This document shows positions 26,590-36,595 of a stretch of 64,000 nt of DNA, in pieces. Below the pieces are notes generated by a model, which worked only from the letters and a program-made list of their open reading frames with translations, did no database searches and was not told the origin of the DNA. The translations under genes were made by a program, and so were the position numbers. The stretch is from Fidelibacterota bacterium. Its GTDB lineage: Bacteria; Fidelibacterota; Marinisomatia; SCGC-AAA003-L08; TS1B11. Each line of letters opens with the position of its first letter. Position 1 is the stretch's first letter. Location of the stretch: contig SCKI01000001.1 in assembly GCA_004124295.1 (NCBI GenBank), positions 124,001-188,000 on the forward strand, written 5' to 3'.

Positions 26590-28627
26590 GTGGTTTATTG
26601 TTGCGGCAGCCCTGCTGGCGTTGGGCTTCGCCTATTACAAGGCCCGCTGGGTGCTCCGTCGGGACCCCGGCAGCGAAAAAATGATCGAGATCGGCCAGGC
26701 GATCCGCGAGGGAGCCATGGCGTTTATCAAGGCCGAGTACCGCGTGATGGCCATTTTTGTTGCGGCGGTCGCGGTTCTGCTTTACTTCACCAATGCACCC
26801 CGGGGCGCCGGCCTGGGACTGGTGGCCCTCTCCTTCGTGGTGGGCGCCCTCTGCTCAGCCTTAGCCGGCTTCATCGGCTTAAGGGTTGCCACCAACGCCA
26901 ACCACCGCACCACCCAGGCGGCCGTCAGCAGTCTTAACAAGGCCCTGGAAATAGCCTTCGCCGGCGGTTCGGTCATGGGCCTGAGCGTGGTCGGGCTGGG
27001 GGTTCTGGGGCTGACCCTCCTTTTCGCGCTGTATGTGCCCATGTTCGACGGTTTGCCAGCCACCATGGAGGTCCTTTCCGGTTTCGCCATGGGGGCCTCA
27101 TCCATCGCCCTGTTTGCCCGGGTCGGGGGGGGCATCTATACCAAGGCGGCCGATGTGGGGGCTGATCTGGTCGGCAAGCTGGAGGCCGGCATCCCCGAAG
27201 ACGACCCCCGCAACCCGGCCACTATCGCCGACAACGTGGGGGACAACGTAGGCGATGTCGCCGGCATGGGCGCCGACCTTTTCGAGTCGTATGTCGGCTC
27301 CATCGTGGGATCCATGGTGCTCGGCTCGGTGGCCCTCTCCGCCAGCGGAGTCGCCACACCCACGCTGGTGATGCTGCCCCTCTATCTGGCCAGCAGCGGG
27401 ATTATCGCTTCTATCATCGGCACCTTTTTCGTGCGGGTCAAGGAAGGGGGCAATCCCCAGACTGCCCTGCACACCGGCACCTTGATTGCGGCCGGCCTGG
27501 TCATCGTCGCCGCCTGGCTGGTTACCCGCTGGCAGCTCCCTGAGGCGGTGCAACTGGGCGACAAGACCATAGATGCCCTGGCCGTCTTCGGCGCCAGCGT
27601 CACCGGTCTGGTGGCCGGCACCCTGATCGGCATGTTTACTGAATACTATACTGCCGAAAACCGCCCGCCGGTCCGCGCCATTGCCGCAGCCTCTGAAACC
27701 GGCGCCGCCACCAACCTTATTTCCGGCCTGGCAACGGGTATGTTCTCAACGGTTGGGCCGGTCATCATTATTGCTGCGGCCATCATCCTCAGCCATCACC
27801 TGAGCGGCCTCTATGGCATCGCCATTGCAGCCCTGGGCATGCTGGCCACCACCGGCATCCAACTGGCAGTCGATGCCTACGGTCCCATTGCCGACAATGC
27901 CGGCGGCATCGCGGAGATGTCCCAGCAGCCGGAGGAAGTGCGCCAGCGTACCGACCGTCTCGATGCAGTGGGCAACACGACGGCGGCCATCGGCAAAGGC
28001 TTCGCCATCGGCTCGGCGGCCCTGACGGCGCTGGCCATGTTCGCCGCCTATACGAAAGTGGTAGGACTGGAAACCATTGACGTGGCACAACCCATCGTGA
28101 TGGCCGGCGTACTGCTCGGCGCCATGCTGCCGTTCCTGTTTTCGGGATTGGCCATGAAGGCCGTGGGCGAGGCCGCCTTCGAAATGATCGAAGAGGTCCG
28201 CCGCCAGTTCCGGGAAGTGCCCGGCATCATGGACGGGACCGGCCGTCCCGACTATGCCGCCTGTGTCGATATCTCCACCAAGGCGGCCTTGCGCAAGATG
28301 ATTTTTCCGGGTCTGCTGGCTGTGCTCACCCCGGTTCTGGTCGGCACGTTGGGTAGCCCTGAAATGCTGGCCGGCGTCCTTACCGGGATTACATCCACCG
28401 GCGTGCTGCTGGCCATATTCATGGCCAATGCAGGCGGCGCCTGGGACAACGCCAAGAAGCACATCGAAGGGGGCGCTTACGGCGGGAAGGGTTCCGCTGC
28501 CCACACGGCAGCCGTCACCGGCGACACAGTCGGCGATCCTTTCAAGGACACGGCCGGACCATCACTGAATATTCTGATTAAACTGACCGCGGTGGTATCG
28601 CTGGTGATCGCACCGCTGATCAAGTAA
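26576..28627 (+). CDS. hppA: Membrane-bound ion-pumping pyrophosphatase (K+-dependent type)
   Basis: 683 residues, about 15 membrane helices. It hydrolyses PPi and pumps H+ or Na+ outwards. Core motifs: [20 protein letters not shown] (PPi site) and [15 protein letters not shown] at the end. The GNTTAA segment has Ala where K+-independent enzymes have Lys, so it should need potassium. H+ versus Na+ specificity cannot be told by eye. The start overlaps the pth end. Confidence 0.94.
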   Translation: MNLTEWFIVAAALLALGFAYYKARWVLRRDPGSEKMIEIGQAIREGAMAFIKAEYRVMAIFVAAVAVLLYFTNAPRGAGLGLVALSFVVGALCSALAGFIGLRVATNANHRTTQAAVSSLNKALEIAFAGGSVMGLSVVGLGVLGLTLLFALYVPMFDGLPATMEVLSGFAMGASSIALFARVGGGIYTKAADVGADLVGKLEAGIPEDDPRNPATIADNVGDNVGDVAGMGADLFESYVGSIVGSMVLGSVALSASGVATPTLVMLPLYLASSGIIASIIGTFFVRVKEGGNPQTALHTGTLIAAGLVIVAAWLVTRWQLPEAVQLGDKTIDALAVFGASVTGLVAGTLIGMFTEYYTAENRPPVRAIAAASETGAATNLISGLATGMFSTVGPVIIIAAAIILSHHLSGLYGIAIAALGMLATTGIQLAVDAYGPIADNAGGIAEMSQQPEEVRQRTDRLDAVGNTTAAIGKGFAIGSAALTALAMFAAYTKVVGLETIDVAQPIVMAGVLLGAMLPFLFSGLAMKAVGEAAFEMIEEVRRQFREVPGIMDGTGRPDYAACVDISTKAALRKMIFPGLLAVLTPVLVGTLGSPEMLAGVLTGITSTGVLLAIFMANAGGAWDNAKKHIEGGAYGGKGSAAHTAAVTGDTVGDPFKDTAGPSLNILIKLTAVVSLVIAPLIK

Positions 28628-28648
28628 TTTGTTGCAGGAGTCATTATT

Positions 28649-29209
28649 GTGCGTTATTACGAAGCATTATTTATAGCCCATCCGAGTCTGGAAGACACGG
28701 GGCTTAGCAAAGTCATTGGCGCCGCCAAGAAGTTTGTTACCGGACGTGGCGGAGAGCTGCTCTATGAGGAAATCATGGGTAAGAAGCGTCTCGCCTATGC
28801 GGTGGAAAAACAACGTTTCGGCACCTATGTGCTGTTGCAGTTCCAGGGCGATAAAATCGACCATGCCCGGCTGAACCGGGACCTGGAACTCAACGACAAC
28901 GTGCTGGCCCATCTGGTGGTGAGCATAGAACACGATGAAGTACGCGAAGCTGCTGTGCCGGAGCCCGCCGCTGAAGCCAAGGCGGTCGAGGCGCCGGCAG
29001 AAGCCTCCACTGCCCCTGAAGGGAAGGCTGAGAAGGCTGAGAAGGCTGGGGAGGCTGATCCTGCGGAGCCGGATAGCGTGGATCCTGAACCGGCTGAGGC
29101 GCCGGCACCCGAGGCGTCTGCCGAGGAGGCGGAAGCTGGACAGGCCACGGAATCTGCAGAGCCCGAGGCCGCCGCCGAGAAAGAAGTCGAGGCGGAATCC
29201 GATGGATAA
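28649..29209 (+). CDS. rpsF: Ribosomal protein S6 with long acidic tail
   Basis: 186 residues from a GTG. The S6 fold covers residues 1-100 ([39 protein letters not shown]). A repetitive Ala/Glu/Pro-rich, negatively charged tail of about 85 residues follows ([18 protein letters not shown]). Many S6 proteins have a short acidic tail; this is longer. First gene of the rpsF-ssb-rpsR-rplI operon. Confidence 0.95.
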   Translation: MRYYEALFIAHPSLEDTGLSKVIGAAKKFVTGRGGELLYEEIMGKKRLAYAVEKQRFGTYVLLQFQGDKIDHARLNRDLELNDNVLAHLVVSIEHDEVREAAVPEPAAEAKAVEAPAEASTAPEGKAEKAEKAGEADPAEPDSVDPEPAEAPAPEASAEEAEAGQATESAEPEAAAEKEVEAESDG

Positions 29210-29254
29210 AATAAATCAGCCAGCGGCGAGGGAATAGGCGAAGGAGGTTACAGA

Positions 29255-29674
29255 ATGGATTTGCGCATGCCCGATTTGAATATGATTCTATTGGCGGGTA
29301 ATCTGACCAACGATCCCAAGTATTCTGAAACCAAAACGGGTACCCCGGTGGTCAATTTTTACATGGCATCGAATAAGCGCTTCAAGGATCGCAACGGCAC
29401 GATCAAAGAAGATGTCTGCTTTGTCGGGGTGGTGGCCTGGGATAACCTGGCCGTCAGCTGCCGGGACAACCTGCACAAGGGCAGCAGCGTGCTGGTGACG
29501 GGGGAGCTGCAGAGCCGCAAGCTGTTCCCCGAAGACGGGGCGCCCCGGAACATGGTCGAGATAAAGGCCAAGAAAATTCAGTTCCTGGACGCCCATCGAA
29601 GCAATGTGCATGAAGGCAACACAGTGGATAGCATGCATGCCGCCCAGCACAATCTGCGCACGGACGATATTTAA
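29255..29674 (+). CDS. ssb: Single-stranded DNA-binding protein
   Basis: 139 residues, OB fold: [48 protein letters not shown]. The tail ends LRTDDI: two acidic residues and Ile, but not the usual DDDIPF, so partner binding through the tail may differ. AAGGAGGT lies 7 nt before the ATG. Between rpsF and rpsR as in many bacteria. Confidence 0.9.
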   Translation: MDLRMPDLNMILLAGNLTNDPKYSETKTGTPVVNFYMASNKRFKDRNGTIKEDVCFVGVVAWDNLAVSCRDNLHKGSSVLVTGELQSRKLFPEDGAPRNMVEIKAKKIQFLDAHRSNVHEGNTVDSMHAAQHNLRTDDI

Positions 29675-29715
29675 CAGGCCGGAGCGGCGACGCTGCACGG
29701 CAAGGAGGTTACTCT

Positions 29716-29946
29716 ATGGCTTTTGTAAACCGGCGCAAGGTTTGCAAGTTTTGCGAAAATTCGGTCATCAGAATTGACTACAAGGATGTGAAGACGCTAC
29801 GGCGCTTTGTTACCGAGCAGGGCAAGATCATCCCCCGCCGGGTTACGGGTGCCTGTGCCCGGCATCAGCGCATGCTGACGACCAGCATCAAGCGGGCCCG
29901 GAATATTGCCCTATTGCACTATTCCCTGGATGTCACCCAAAACTAA
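29716..29946 (+). CDS. rpsR: Ribosomal protein S18
   Basis: 76 residues. [38 protein letters not shown] and [17 protein letters not shown] are standard S18. The CxxC is of the zinc-site kind. AAGGAGGT precedes the ATG. Member of the rpsF operon. Confidence 0.97.
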   Translation: MAFVNRRKVCKFCENSVIRIDYKDVKTLRRFVTEQGKIIPRRVTGACARHQRMLTTSIKRARNIALLHYSLDVTQN

Positions 29947-29960
29947 TTGGCGGAGATTCG

Positions 29961-30404
29961 ATGGAAATTGTGCTCATAAAAAAGGTTCCTGATTTGGGCG
30001 TCGCCGGAGACGTGGTGCGGGTCAAGACCGGTTATGCCCGGAACTTCCTGCTCCCCCGGCAGCTCGGTGTGGCAGCCACTCCGGCTAATCTCAGGCTGGT
30101 GGCCGATATTGCCCAGCGGGAAGCTGCCAAGGTTGATAAAATCCGCGTGGTGCTGGAGGCCGAGGCCGCCAAGTTGTCCAAAATATCGGTGACCCAGGCA
30201 GTCAGGGTGGGCGAAGAGGACCAGGTATTCGGATCGGTGACGACCCAGCAGATTGCTGAGCAGCTTGCTGAGCAGGGATTCGAGGTCAACCGGAAGGATA
30301 TTCTGCTGGACGAACCGTTGAAAGCCCTGGGGCAATACGAGGTGCCGGTCAAACTGGGGCACGGCGTCACTGCTGCCGTGACTGTGTGGGTGGTCCAGGA
30401 GTAA
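29961..30404 (+). CDS. rplI: Ribosomal protein L9
   Basis: 147 residues. MEIVLIKKVPDLGVAGDVVR and GYARNFLLPRQLGVAAT form the 23S-binding N-domain; a long helix then joins the C-domain (VFGSVTTQQIAEQL). Last ribosomal gene before priA, 38 nt away. Confidence 0.96.
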   Translation: MEIVLIKKVPDLGVAGDVVRVKTGYARNFLLPRQLGVAATPANLRLVADIAQREAAKVDKIRVVLEAEAAKLSKISVTQAVRVGEEDQVFGSVTTQQIAEQLAEQGFEVNRKDILLDEPLKALGQYEVPVKLGHGVTAAVTVWVVQE

Positions 30405-30442
30405 GCTCCGCAGCGCTCCGATGCAGGCCGCGGGCGGACTGA

Positions 30443-32677
30443 ATGTTTGCCCAGGTCGTCCTGCCCCTTTCCCGGTTCCAGACCTTTACGTATAAGGTGC
30501 CTGCACAGCTGTCCGGGTCTCTGCGCCCCGGCAGCTTTGTCAACGTTCCCTTCCGCAACCGTGCCGCCACCGGGGTGGTGGCCGAAATAGCACCCTCTAC
30601 CGACTATAAAGGGGCCCTCAAGGCCATCTCCGCCGTCCGCGATGATCTGGCGCCGCTACCGGCAGAACTGTGGACCACGCTGGAATGGATCAGCGACTAT
30701 TACATGACGCCCCTGGGATTGGTTCTCAAGGTTGCCCTGCCCCTCGGCTTTGCGAACCCCGCGCCGGGCCGGAAACAGGTTCGGGCGAAGATTACTGCCG
30801 CCGGCAGTACCGCCCTCGACGGCTGGAACCGCAGGGCGCCGGCCCCAAAATCCCTGCTCTCCATTTTGGCTGCCCGGCAGACACCCTGTCCGGTCACTGA
30901 ACTTGTGCGCCTGGTGCCCAGCGCGCGGACCGCCCTACGCCACCTTTCCGGGCTGGGTCTGGTGGAGTTGTCCGAGGAACCGCTGCCGACCGATCCGTTG
31001 GGACCGGTATCCACTCCCCAGACGGCCACGGTAATCCTGACTGCGGAACAGAGCGTGGCTCTGGAGGCACTCCGCCGAGGCAGGAAAGCGGACCGGTTCG
31101 CCCCATTCTTGTTGCGGGGAGTCACCAGCAGCGGGAAGACGGAGGTCTATTTCCAGGCCGCCCGGGAGACTCTGGCGGCGGGAAAATCGGTGCTCGTGCT
31201 GGTGCCGGAGATCGCCCTCACGCCCCAGGTTGCCGCCCGCTTCAGAGGCGCCTTTGGTGAGGCGGTAGCCCTCTGGCACAGTCACCTCAGCCGGGCCGAA
31301 AAGGCCTGGACCTGGCGGCAGTTGCAGCAGGGCCGCATCAGGGTCGTGGTAGGGGCCCGCAGCGCCGTCTTTGCGCCACTGGAAAACCTCGGCTTAATCA
31401 TCGTCGATGAGGAACAGGAGGCCAGCTACAAGCAGGAGGACCGGGCGCCTCGCTATCATGCCCGCGATGTGGCCCTCGTCCGGGGACGGGAGGCCGGGTC
31501 TGTGGTGGTACTGGCCAGCGCCACCCCGGCGGTAGAGACCTATTTCAACGGCTTGACCGATCGCTACCGCACCCTGCAACTGACCCAGCGCTACGGCGGC
31601 GCTGCCTATCCCAAGGTGCGCCTGATTGACCTCCGCCTGGAGCGCCAAAGGACCGACAATTACCAGCTGATCCTGACCCAGCCCCTGATTGACGGCATAG
31701 CCCAGCGGCTGGAGCGCAAGGAGCAGGTGATCCTGCTCCAAAACCGGCGTGGTTTCGCCCCGGTTTGCGCCTGCAACGACTGCGACTTCGTCGCCGAATG
31801 CCCCAACTGCTCTGTACCGCTGACCTACCACAAGCGGGCCAATGAACTGCGCTGCCATTACTGTGGCTACCGGGCGCCGGGCCTGGACAGCTGCCCCGAT
31901 TGCGGCTCTCCCTACATATTCGTCCTGGGGGTCGGCACCCAACAGGTCGAGGAGGTTGTACAGGGCCTTTTCCCGGCCGCCCGCACCCGGCGCATGGATG
32001 CCGACACGACCCGCAGCCGGCATGCCCACCGGCAAATCCTGGAGCAGTTTGAAGCGGGAGAATTTGATATCCTCATCGGCACCCAGATGATTGCCAAGGG
32101 CCTCGACTTCGAGCGGGTCACTCTGGTGGGTGTGGTGAACGCCGATACGGGCTTGGCATTTCCCGATTTCAGGGCCGGCGAGCGGACCTTTCAGCTGGTC
32201 TACCAGGTCTGTGGCCGGGCCGGGCGGCGCAAGGATCGTCCCGGCGAGGCCATCATCCAGACCAACCATCCAGAGGACATGGCCATCAAGGCGGCGGCCC
32301 GTCTCGATGCGCATCGTTTCTACAACCAGGTGCTGGCCGAGCGCCGGGAACTGGCCTATCCCCCCTTTACCCGGCAGATGCGTCTCCTGCTCCAGGGCGC
32401 GGACCGTGACGAGGTGTGGAAGCGGGCCCAGGAACTGCGCCGGCGGCTGATACCCACCCTGCCAGGCATCAGCCTGCTCGGCCCCGCCAGCGCCCCCTTT
32501 GAGCGGCTCCGGGGCCGCTGGCGTTTCCACCTGCTGCTGCGCTCTGACCGGGAACACGATCCGGGTGGAAGCCGGTTGCGCTGGTTGATCCGGGACCGGA
32601 TACCGCAACAGTGGCTGGAGGGCAGCCTGAAGGGGGTCCGGATTCTTCTTGATATGGACCCGGTCAGCCTGCTGTGA
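30443..32677 (+). CDS. priA: Primosomal replication-restart helicase PriA
   Basis: 744 residues. 3'-to-5' helicase that reloads the replisome at forks. N-terminal 3'BD (FRNRAATGVV), Walker A LLRGVTSSGKTEVYF, DEEQEASYKQED as the DEAH-type box, eight-Cys zinc insert (CACNDCDFVAECPNC, then CHYCG and CPDCG), and helicase motif VI region QVCGRAGRRKDRPGE. Full length. Stop overlaps the next gene (GTGA). Confidence 0.96.
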   Translation: MFAQVVLPLSRFQTFTYKVPAQLSGSLRPGSFVNVPFRNRAATGVVAEIAPSTDYKGALKAISAVRDDLAPLPAELWTTLEWISDYYMTPLGLVLKVALPLGFANPAPGRKQVRAKITAAGSTALDGWNRRAPAPKSLLSILAARQTPCPVTELVRLVPSARTALRHLSGLGLVELSEEPLPTDPLGPVSTPQTATVILTAEQSVALEALRRGRKADRFAPFLLRGVTSSGKTEVYFQAARETLAAGKSVLVLVPEIALTPQVAARFRGAFGEAVALWHSHLSRAEKAWTWRQLQQGRIRVVVGARSAVFAPLENLGLIIVDEEQEASYKQEDRAPRYHARDVALVRGREAGSVVVLASATPAVETYFNGLTDRYRTLQLTQRYGGAAYPKVRLIDLRLERQRTDNYQLILTQPLIDGIAQRLERKEQVILLQNRRGFAPVCACNDCDFVAECPNCSVPLTYHKRANELRCHYCGYRAPGLDSCPDCGSPYIFVLGVGTQQVEEVVQGLFPAARTRRMDADTTRSRHAHRQILEQFEAGEFDILIGTQMIAKGLDFERVTLVGVVNADTGLAFPDFRAGERTFQLVYQVCGRAGRRKDRPGEAIIQTNHPEDMAIKAAARLDAHRFYNQVLAERRELAYPPFTRQMRLLLQGADRDEVWKRAQELRRRLIPTLPGISLLGPASAPFERLRGRWRFHLLLRSDREHDPGGSRLRWLIRDRIPQQWLEGSLKGVRILLDMDPVSLL

Positions 32678-33672
32678 CGAGACGTTCGGCGGCGCTGGTC
32701 CTGCAACTGGCTTGCCTGCCACTGGCCCAGGCCGGGTCACCCTCGAGCAGTGACAGCAGTGCCGCTCTCCAGCAGGCCGGTACGGTTCGCACGCCGCTGG
32801 GCCAGTGCGAAATCTGGCTGCCGGCCGATTACAGCGCCACTGACGCCGAATTCCTGGCCGGCGCGGTTGCCGATCTGAGCCTGGTGCTGAGCGATCGCCT
32901 CGGCCCGGTTCACCCGCAGCCGTTCCAGCTGGTGATTACCGCAGACCGGGCGCAGTTTGATGAATGGACCGGCCGCCGCCTGCCGGAATGGATTCAGGCT
33001 CTGGCGTTGGAGTCACCGTCCCGGCTGGTCATTTCAAACTATCCCGGTCCCCTGGGTGATGCCGGCCGCCAAGAGGTGGAGCAGGTCCTGCTGCATGAAT
33101 TGACCCACGCCTACCTGCACCGGGCCAGATGGCCGGCCGGCCGGACCCCTCTGCCGGCTTGGTTCCATGAAGGCTTGGCCGTGGAGATGTCGGGTGGACT
33201 GAGCCGCGACCTGCAGCGCGCGGTTCTCTGGGCCAGGTGGACCGGCCGCTTGCAGCGGCTGCGTGATCTGCGCACGATCCGGCATCAAACCGCCGCCGCC
33301 AGCCAGATCGCCTATGCCCAGTCGGCACTGGCGCTGCAGTATCTCACCTACCGCCACGGCGAATCTGCACGGACAGATCTGCTGGCTGCCCTGGGCAAAT
33401 TTTCCAGTTTCGAGCGAGCCTATCCGCAAACTTTTGGCGAACCTCTGATCAGCTTCGAGGCAGGATACCTGACCTGGCTGCGGCAGCGCTACAACCTGCT
33501 GCTGCTGGCCTCGGACCCGGCCACCCTGTTTATGCTGTTGCCCGCCCTGATGATCGTGGCCTACCTTGCCACCTCCCTGCGCACCCGTCGGCGAAAGGCC
33601 CAGTGGGCGGCAGCGGAGCAACTCCAGGCCGATGACTCAGCACCACCCAAGCCCGATGATCCAGCGCCATGA
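32674..33672 (+). CDS. Peptidase MA-like (gluzincin-fold) membrane-anchored protein
   Basis: 332 residues. Signal peptide at the start; a gluzincin HEXXH motif in EQVLLHELTHAYLH; then a downstream WFHEGLAVEM whose Glu can be the third zinc ligand. A single membrane helix (DPATLFMLLPALMIVAYLAT) near the end anchors it, with a basic and then acidic tail. The substrate is unknown. GTG start shares four bases with the priA stop. Confidence 0.7.
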   Translation: MTRRSAALVLQLACLPLAQAGSPSSSDSSAALQQAGTVRTPLGQCEIWLPADYSATDAEFLAGAVADLSLVLSDRLGPVHPQPFQLVITADRAQFDEWTGRRLPEWIQALALESPSRLVISNYPGPLGDAGRQEVEQVLLHELTHAYLHRARWPAGRTPLPAWFHEGLAVEMSGGLSRDLQRAVLWARWTGRLQRLRDLRTIRHQTAAASQIAYAQSALALQYLTYRHGESARTDLLAALGKFSSFERAYPQTFGEPLISFEAGYLTWLRQRYNLLLLASDPATLFMLLPALMIVAYLATSLRTRRRKAQWAAAEQLQADDSAPPKPDDPAP

Positions 33673-34621
33673 CCGGCACAGCCTGACCCTCCTGCGGCGC
33701 GGCGCGGCGGCCCTGCTGATGTCGTTGAGTAGCCTGGTGGCCCAGACGAGCTTCGATTGGCTGAACTACCCGGTTTTCTCCGCCGATCTGGCCATGGCCG
33801 GGGCAACTGTCGCTCTGAGCGGCTCTCCGGAAGCGCTGACGGTGAATCCCGCCGGCCTGGGCGCAAATGGCGCCGGGAGGCAGTTCTGGGCAGGAGCCCG
33901 GACCTACCCGGCCGGCATAAGCCAACTGGCGACAGCATTCGTCTGGAAACGGGGCTCGCAAGTCTGGGGCGGATCGGTCCGGTCGATGGTATTCGGCCGG
34001 TTTGACGGGTACGATGAGGATGGCCTGGCGGGCGACGCTTATTCGGCCAGCGAGACGGCCCTGCAGCTGGGTGTCCGGCAGCGCTTCGGCAAACTGCTCT
34101 CTTTGGGGGTTTCCGCCGGTATTGCCGCCGGCAATCTGGCTGACCGCTCCGCCGTGGCGCTGCTGTGGTCGGCGGGGCTGCAGGTGCAGCTCCCGGCGGT
34201 GGCGGCCCAAATTGGCCTGGCCGTGCAAAACAACGGCCGCTATCTGTGGCAGTACGGAAACGAGGGACCGGCCGATGGCCTGCCCACCCGCTGGATGGTA
34301 GGTTTATCCAAGGGGCTGGCTTATTTGCCCCTCACCTTGCACCTGGCTGCGGGCCGGTTATTTTTCACGGATGAATGGCTCTGGCGGGTGGGCGGCGAAT
34401 TCCGCCTGGGGGCTGGACTGGCCCTGCGGTGGGGCGTCGATCAGGATAAAGCCGGCTACCGGCGCGGGTCCGCAGAGCAGGACCTGCTCTCCGGCATCTC
34501 CCTCGGGCTGGGCACACTGCCTGGGGACGGCCGCTGGATGCGGACCCAGCTCGATGCCGGGGTCAAGCTGCTCGGGCCCCTCGGTATCACTACCGCTATT
34601 GCCCTGAGCTACCGCCTTTAG
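33656..34621 (+). CDS. PorQ/PorV-type outer-membrane barrel protein
   Basis: 321 residues from the chosen ATG (MIQRHDRHSLTL), with an N-terminal signal, then AMAGATVALSGSPEALTVNP, the conserved loop of PorQ and FadL-like T9SS-associated barrels. Alternating strands end in ITTAIALSYRL, a terminal aromatic-free but beta-signal-like end. Overlaps the peptidase gene by 17 nt. Likely a helper for cargo export or attachment, in line with the sorting domain found on the secreted protein at 7-9.7 kb. Confidence 0.65.
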   Translation: MIQRHDRHSLTLLRRGAAALLMSLSSLVAQTSFDWLNYPVFSADLAMAGATVALSGSPEALTVNPAGLGANGAGRQFWAGARTYPAGISQLATAFVWKRGSQVWGGSVRSMVFGRFDGYDEDGLAGDAYSASETALQLGVRQRFGKLLSLGVSAGIAAGNLADRSAVALLWSAGLQVQLPAVAAQIGLAVQNNGRYLWQYGNEGPADGLPTRWMVGLSKGLAYLPLTLHLAAGRLFFTDEWLWRVGGEFRLGAGLALRWGVDQDKAGYRRGSAEQDLLSGISLGLGTLPGDGRWMRTQLDAGVKLLGPLGITTAIALSYRL

Positions 34622-35274
34622 CCGGCAACTTCATCCGCCGGAATTTTCCAGGCCAGCATCAGTCCGTCCCGTACCGGCAGCAGCAGACTGTTGAGCTCCG
34701 GATCGTCACGGATGAGGCGGTTGGCCTCGGCAATGGCCCGGGTGGCATCATCCTGAGGGTTGAGCACACGGCCGCTCCAGAGGGCGTTATCCAGCACCAG
34801 CATGCCGCCCGGGCGCAAGCGCTGCTTGCCGGCCAGCACATAGGCCGGATAATTCGCCTTGTCCGCATCGATAAACACCAGGTCGAATGGCCCCGGCAGG
34901 GTCTCCAGGGTCTGCAGGGCCGGTCCCTCGTGGACCTGGATATTGGCGCCCCAGGGAACCTTTCCGGCAAACCGGCGCACCGTGGCGGCATGGCCCGGGT
35001 CGATCTCACAGGTATGCACCTCGCCGCCCGTTGGCTGGGCTTCCGCCAGTTTGAGGGCGCTATAACCCGTAAAGGCGCCGATTTCCAGTATCTGCCGCGC
35101 GCCGATGAGCCGGACCAGCAGCTGCAGCAGGGCCCCCACTTCGGGACCTGACAGCATCTGGGGCAGCTCCTCGCTGTCGCGGGTATAAGCGGTGATCTCC
35201 CGGTAAATGGGGGCTTCGGGAGTGGAGTGGTCCCGGCAGTAGGCCGCCAGGTCGTCAGGAATCAGATTCAACAC
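34618..35274 (-). CDS. SAM-dependent O-methyltransferase
   Basis: 218 residues with the class I methyltransferase order of the COMT/CCoAOMT-like group: LEIGAFTGYSALKLA (SAM motif I), VHTCEIDP, LVFIDADKANYPAYV, VLDNALWSGRVL. The acidic metal ligands are in place. GTG start (or TTG one codon on) inside the end of glutaredoxin (20-nt overlap). It methylates a catechol-like oxygen in known members; substrate here unknown. It converges with the PorQ-like gene, sharing 4 nt at their ends. Confidence 0.85.
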   Translation of the reverse strand: MLNLIPDDLAAYCRDHSTPEAPIYREITAYTRDSEELPQMLSGPEVGALLQLLVRLIGARQILEIGAFTGYSALKLAEAQPTGGEVHTCEIDPGHAATVRRFAGKVPWGANIQVHEGPALQTLETLPGPFDLVFIDADKANYPAYVLAGKQRLRPGGMLVLDNALWSGRVLNPQDDATRAIAEANRLIRDDPELNSLLLPVRDGLMLAWKIPADEVAG

Positions 35275-35533
35275 TGGGTTCGAGTTCAAGCATGGTCTGC
35301 AGCTGGCCGCTCTGGTACAGTCCGAACAGGTCGGTATAGCCGCCGACGGTTTTTCCGTTGATGAGGATCTGCGGTACGGTATGGCCGCCGGTAATTTTGG
35401 CCAGTTGGACCCTGGAGAGGCCCTCCAGTTCAATGTTGATTTCTTTCCAGGTCACCCCGATCGATTCGAGGAGCCGTTTTGCCTGCTGGCAGTAGGGGCA
35501 CCAGTTGGTGACATACATGCTAATCCGAGCCAT
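35255..35533 (-). CDS. grx: Glutaredoxin
   Basis: 92 residues, dithiol type (TNWCPYCQQAKRLL); HTVPQILINGKTVGG is the GSH-binding cis-Pro loop. Start picked at the ATG after AAGGA; two upstream ATGs are possible. It overlaps the O-methyltransferase, so the pair is coupled. Confidence 0.93.
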   Translation of the reverse strand: MARISMYVTNWCPYCQQAKRLLESIGVTWKEINIELEGLSRVQLAKITGGHTVPQILINGKTVGGYTDLFGLYQSGQLQTMLELEPSVESDS

Positions 35534-35736
35534 CCGGAATCCTTTATCGCTGTCCATATATCCGGTCAATCGCTGCCCATCTGCTCCCTGGCGGGAGCGT
35601 TGCCGACCCCAGTGGAGACCGGGCATTTCCGGCCAGGTTTTCCCGGCAGCGCCCAGTTTAACCCCCGGCGGCGACGAATGTTCGGCTGGGCGGGCAAATT
35701 GACGCCTGGCTGAAAGTTACCCCCCTCCAACCGGAT

Positions 35737-36231
35737 TCAGGGTCCATCATTCGGATTCAGGAACCAGCGGCATTGCCCCAGCCCCCAGTCCAGCTCCGGC
35801 CAGGTCTCCCCGGGAAATTGGAGACTGGCGGTACCGGCCGGTTCGAAATCGCCCAGCAGCTCCCCCGAGGCCCGCAACCGGCTGGCGAGACCGGCAATGG
35901 AAGGGTTGTGTCCGATGATCAAGGCGGACCGGAGTGCGTCCGGGAGCAGCTGCAGGGCCCGGAAATAGGCCTCCTCGGTGCCCGTATACAACTCGGGGAT
36001 CTCGATGATACCTGCCGGGATGCCCAGCGCCTGGGCCACGATCCGGCCCGTCTCCAGGGCCCGTGCCGCCGGGGAGCTGAATATGCCGGCAGGAGCCGTC
36101 ACGCGACTGCTCAGCATCTGGGCCACTGCCTGGGCAGCCAGACGTCCCCGGCTGCTCAGCGGCCGGCTCATATCATCTGCCGAACCAACGGTTGCATGCG
36201 CGTGGCGGATGAGAAACAATGTCTTAGCCAT
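35737..36231 (-). CDS. sixA: Phosphohistidine phosphatase SixA family
   Basis: 164 residues, histidine-phosphatase fold: LFLIRHAHA (catalytic His), DDMSRPLSSRGRLAAQ, SSPAARALETG and LIIGHNPSIAGLA (second His). SixA removes phosphate from His residues of phosphotransfer proteins; small-molecule phosphatase is possible. Its own unit, no overlapping gene. Confidence 0.88.
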   Translation of the reverse strand: MAKTLFLIRHAHATVGSADDMSRPLSSRGRLAAQAVAQMLSSRVTAPAGIFSSPAARALETGRIVAQALGIPAGIIEIPELYTGTEEAYFRALQLLPDALRSALIIGHNPSIAGLASRLRASGELLGDFEPAGTASLQFPGETWPELDWGLGQCRWFLNPNDGP

Positions 36232-36595
36232 TATGTTTTAGCCATTGCGGCGCTCTCCCGACGATGCTTGACTATCAGACTGGTAGTGGGTAGATTTAAT
36301 GAATCCTTTTCGATACAATTTATGCATCAGGCCCATACGCCGACCCCAACATTTTGTGTAGCTGTACAGCAGTTACCCCAGCCGTTGCTGTTCACCCCGG
36401 ACTGGAGGAGTTGAACTATTCCGATATCTCGGCAGAGCGCAGTAGGAAAGCCGTTCGGTGCCAATCGAGCCCGCATGCGCCTGCCCATTCGGAAGCCAAC
36501 ATCTCGAGATGATTCTTCGTAGCATCTTAGCAACAGATTTATGCTGAGTGTGTCGGAGTATACAGTAGTCAACCAACCTAAGGGAGGGATACGAA
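36232..36595. other. Long leader/intergenic region before the mini membrane protein genes
   Basis: 364 nt with no credible gene. It holds a strong promoter-like pair near its left end (next entry) and the GGGAGG ribosome site just before the 36596 gene, implying a transcript leader of about 290 nt whose fold I cannot assign to a known class. Confidence 0.5.
36268..36296 (+). promoter_or_regulatory. Promoter for the tandem mini membrane protein genes
   Basis: TTGACT, 17-nt spacer, TAGATT: good -35 and fair -10. It is about 290 nt before the start codon, so the leader is unusually long. Confidence 0.55.
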
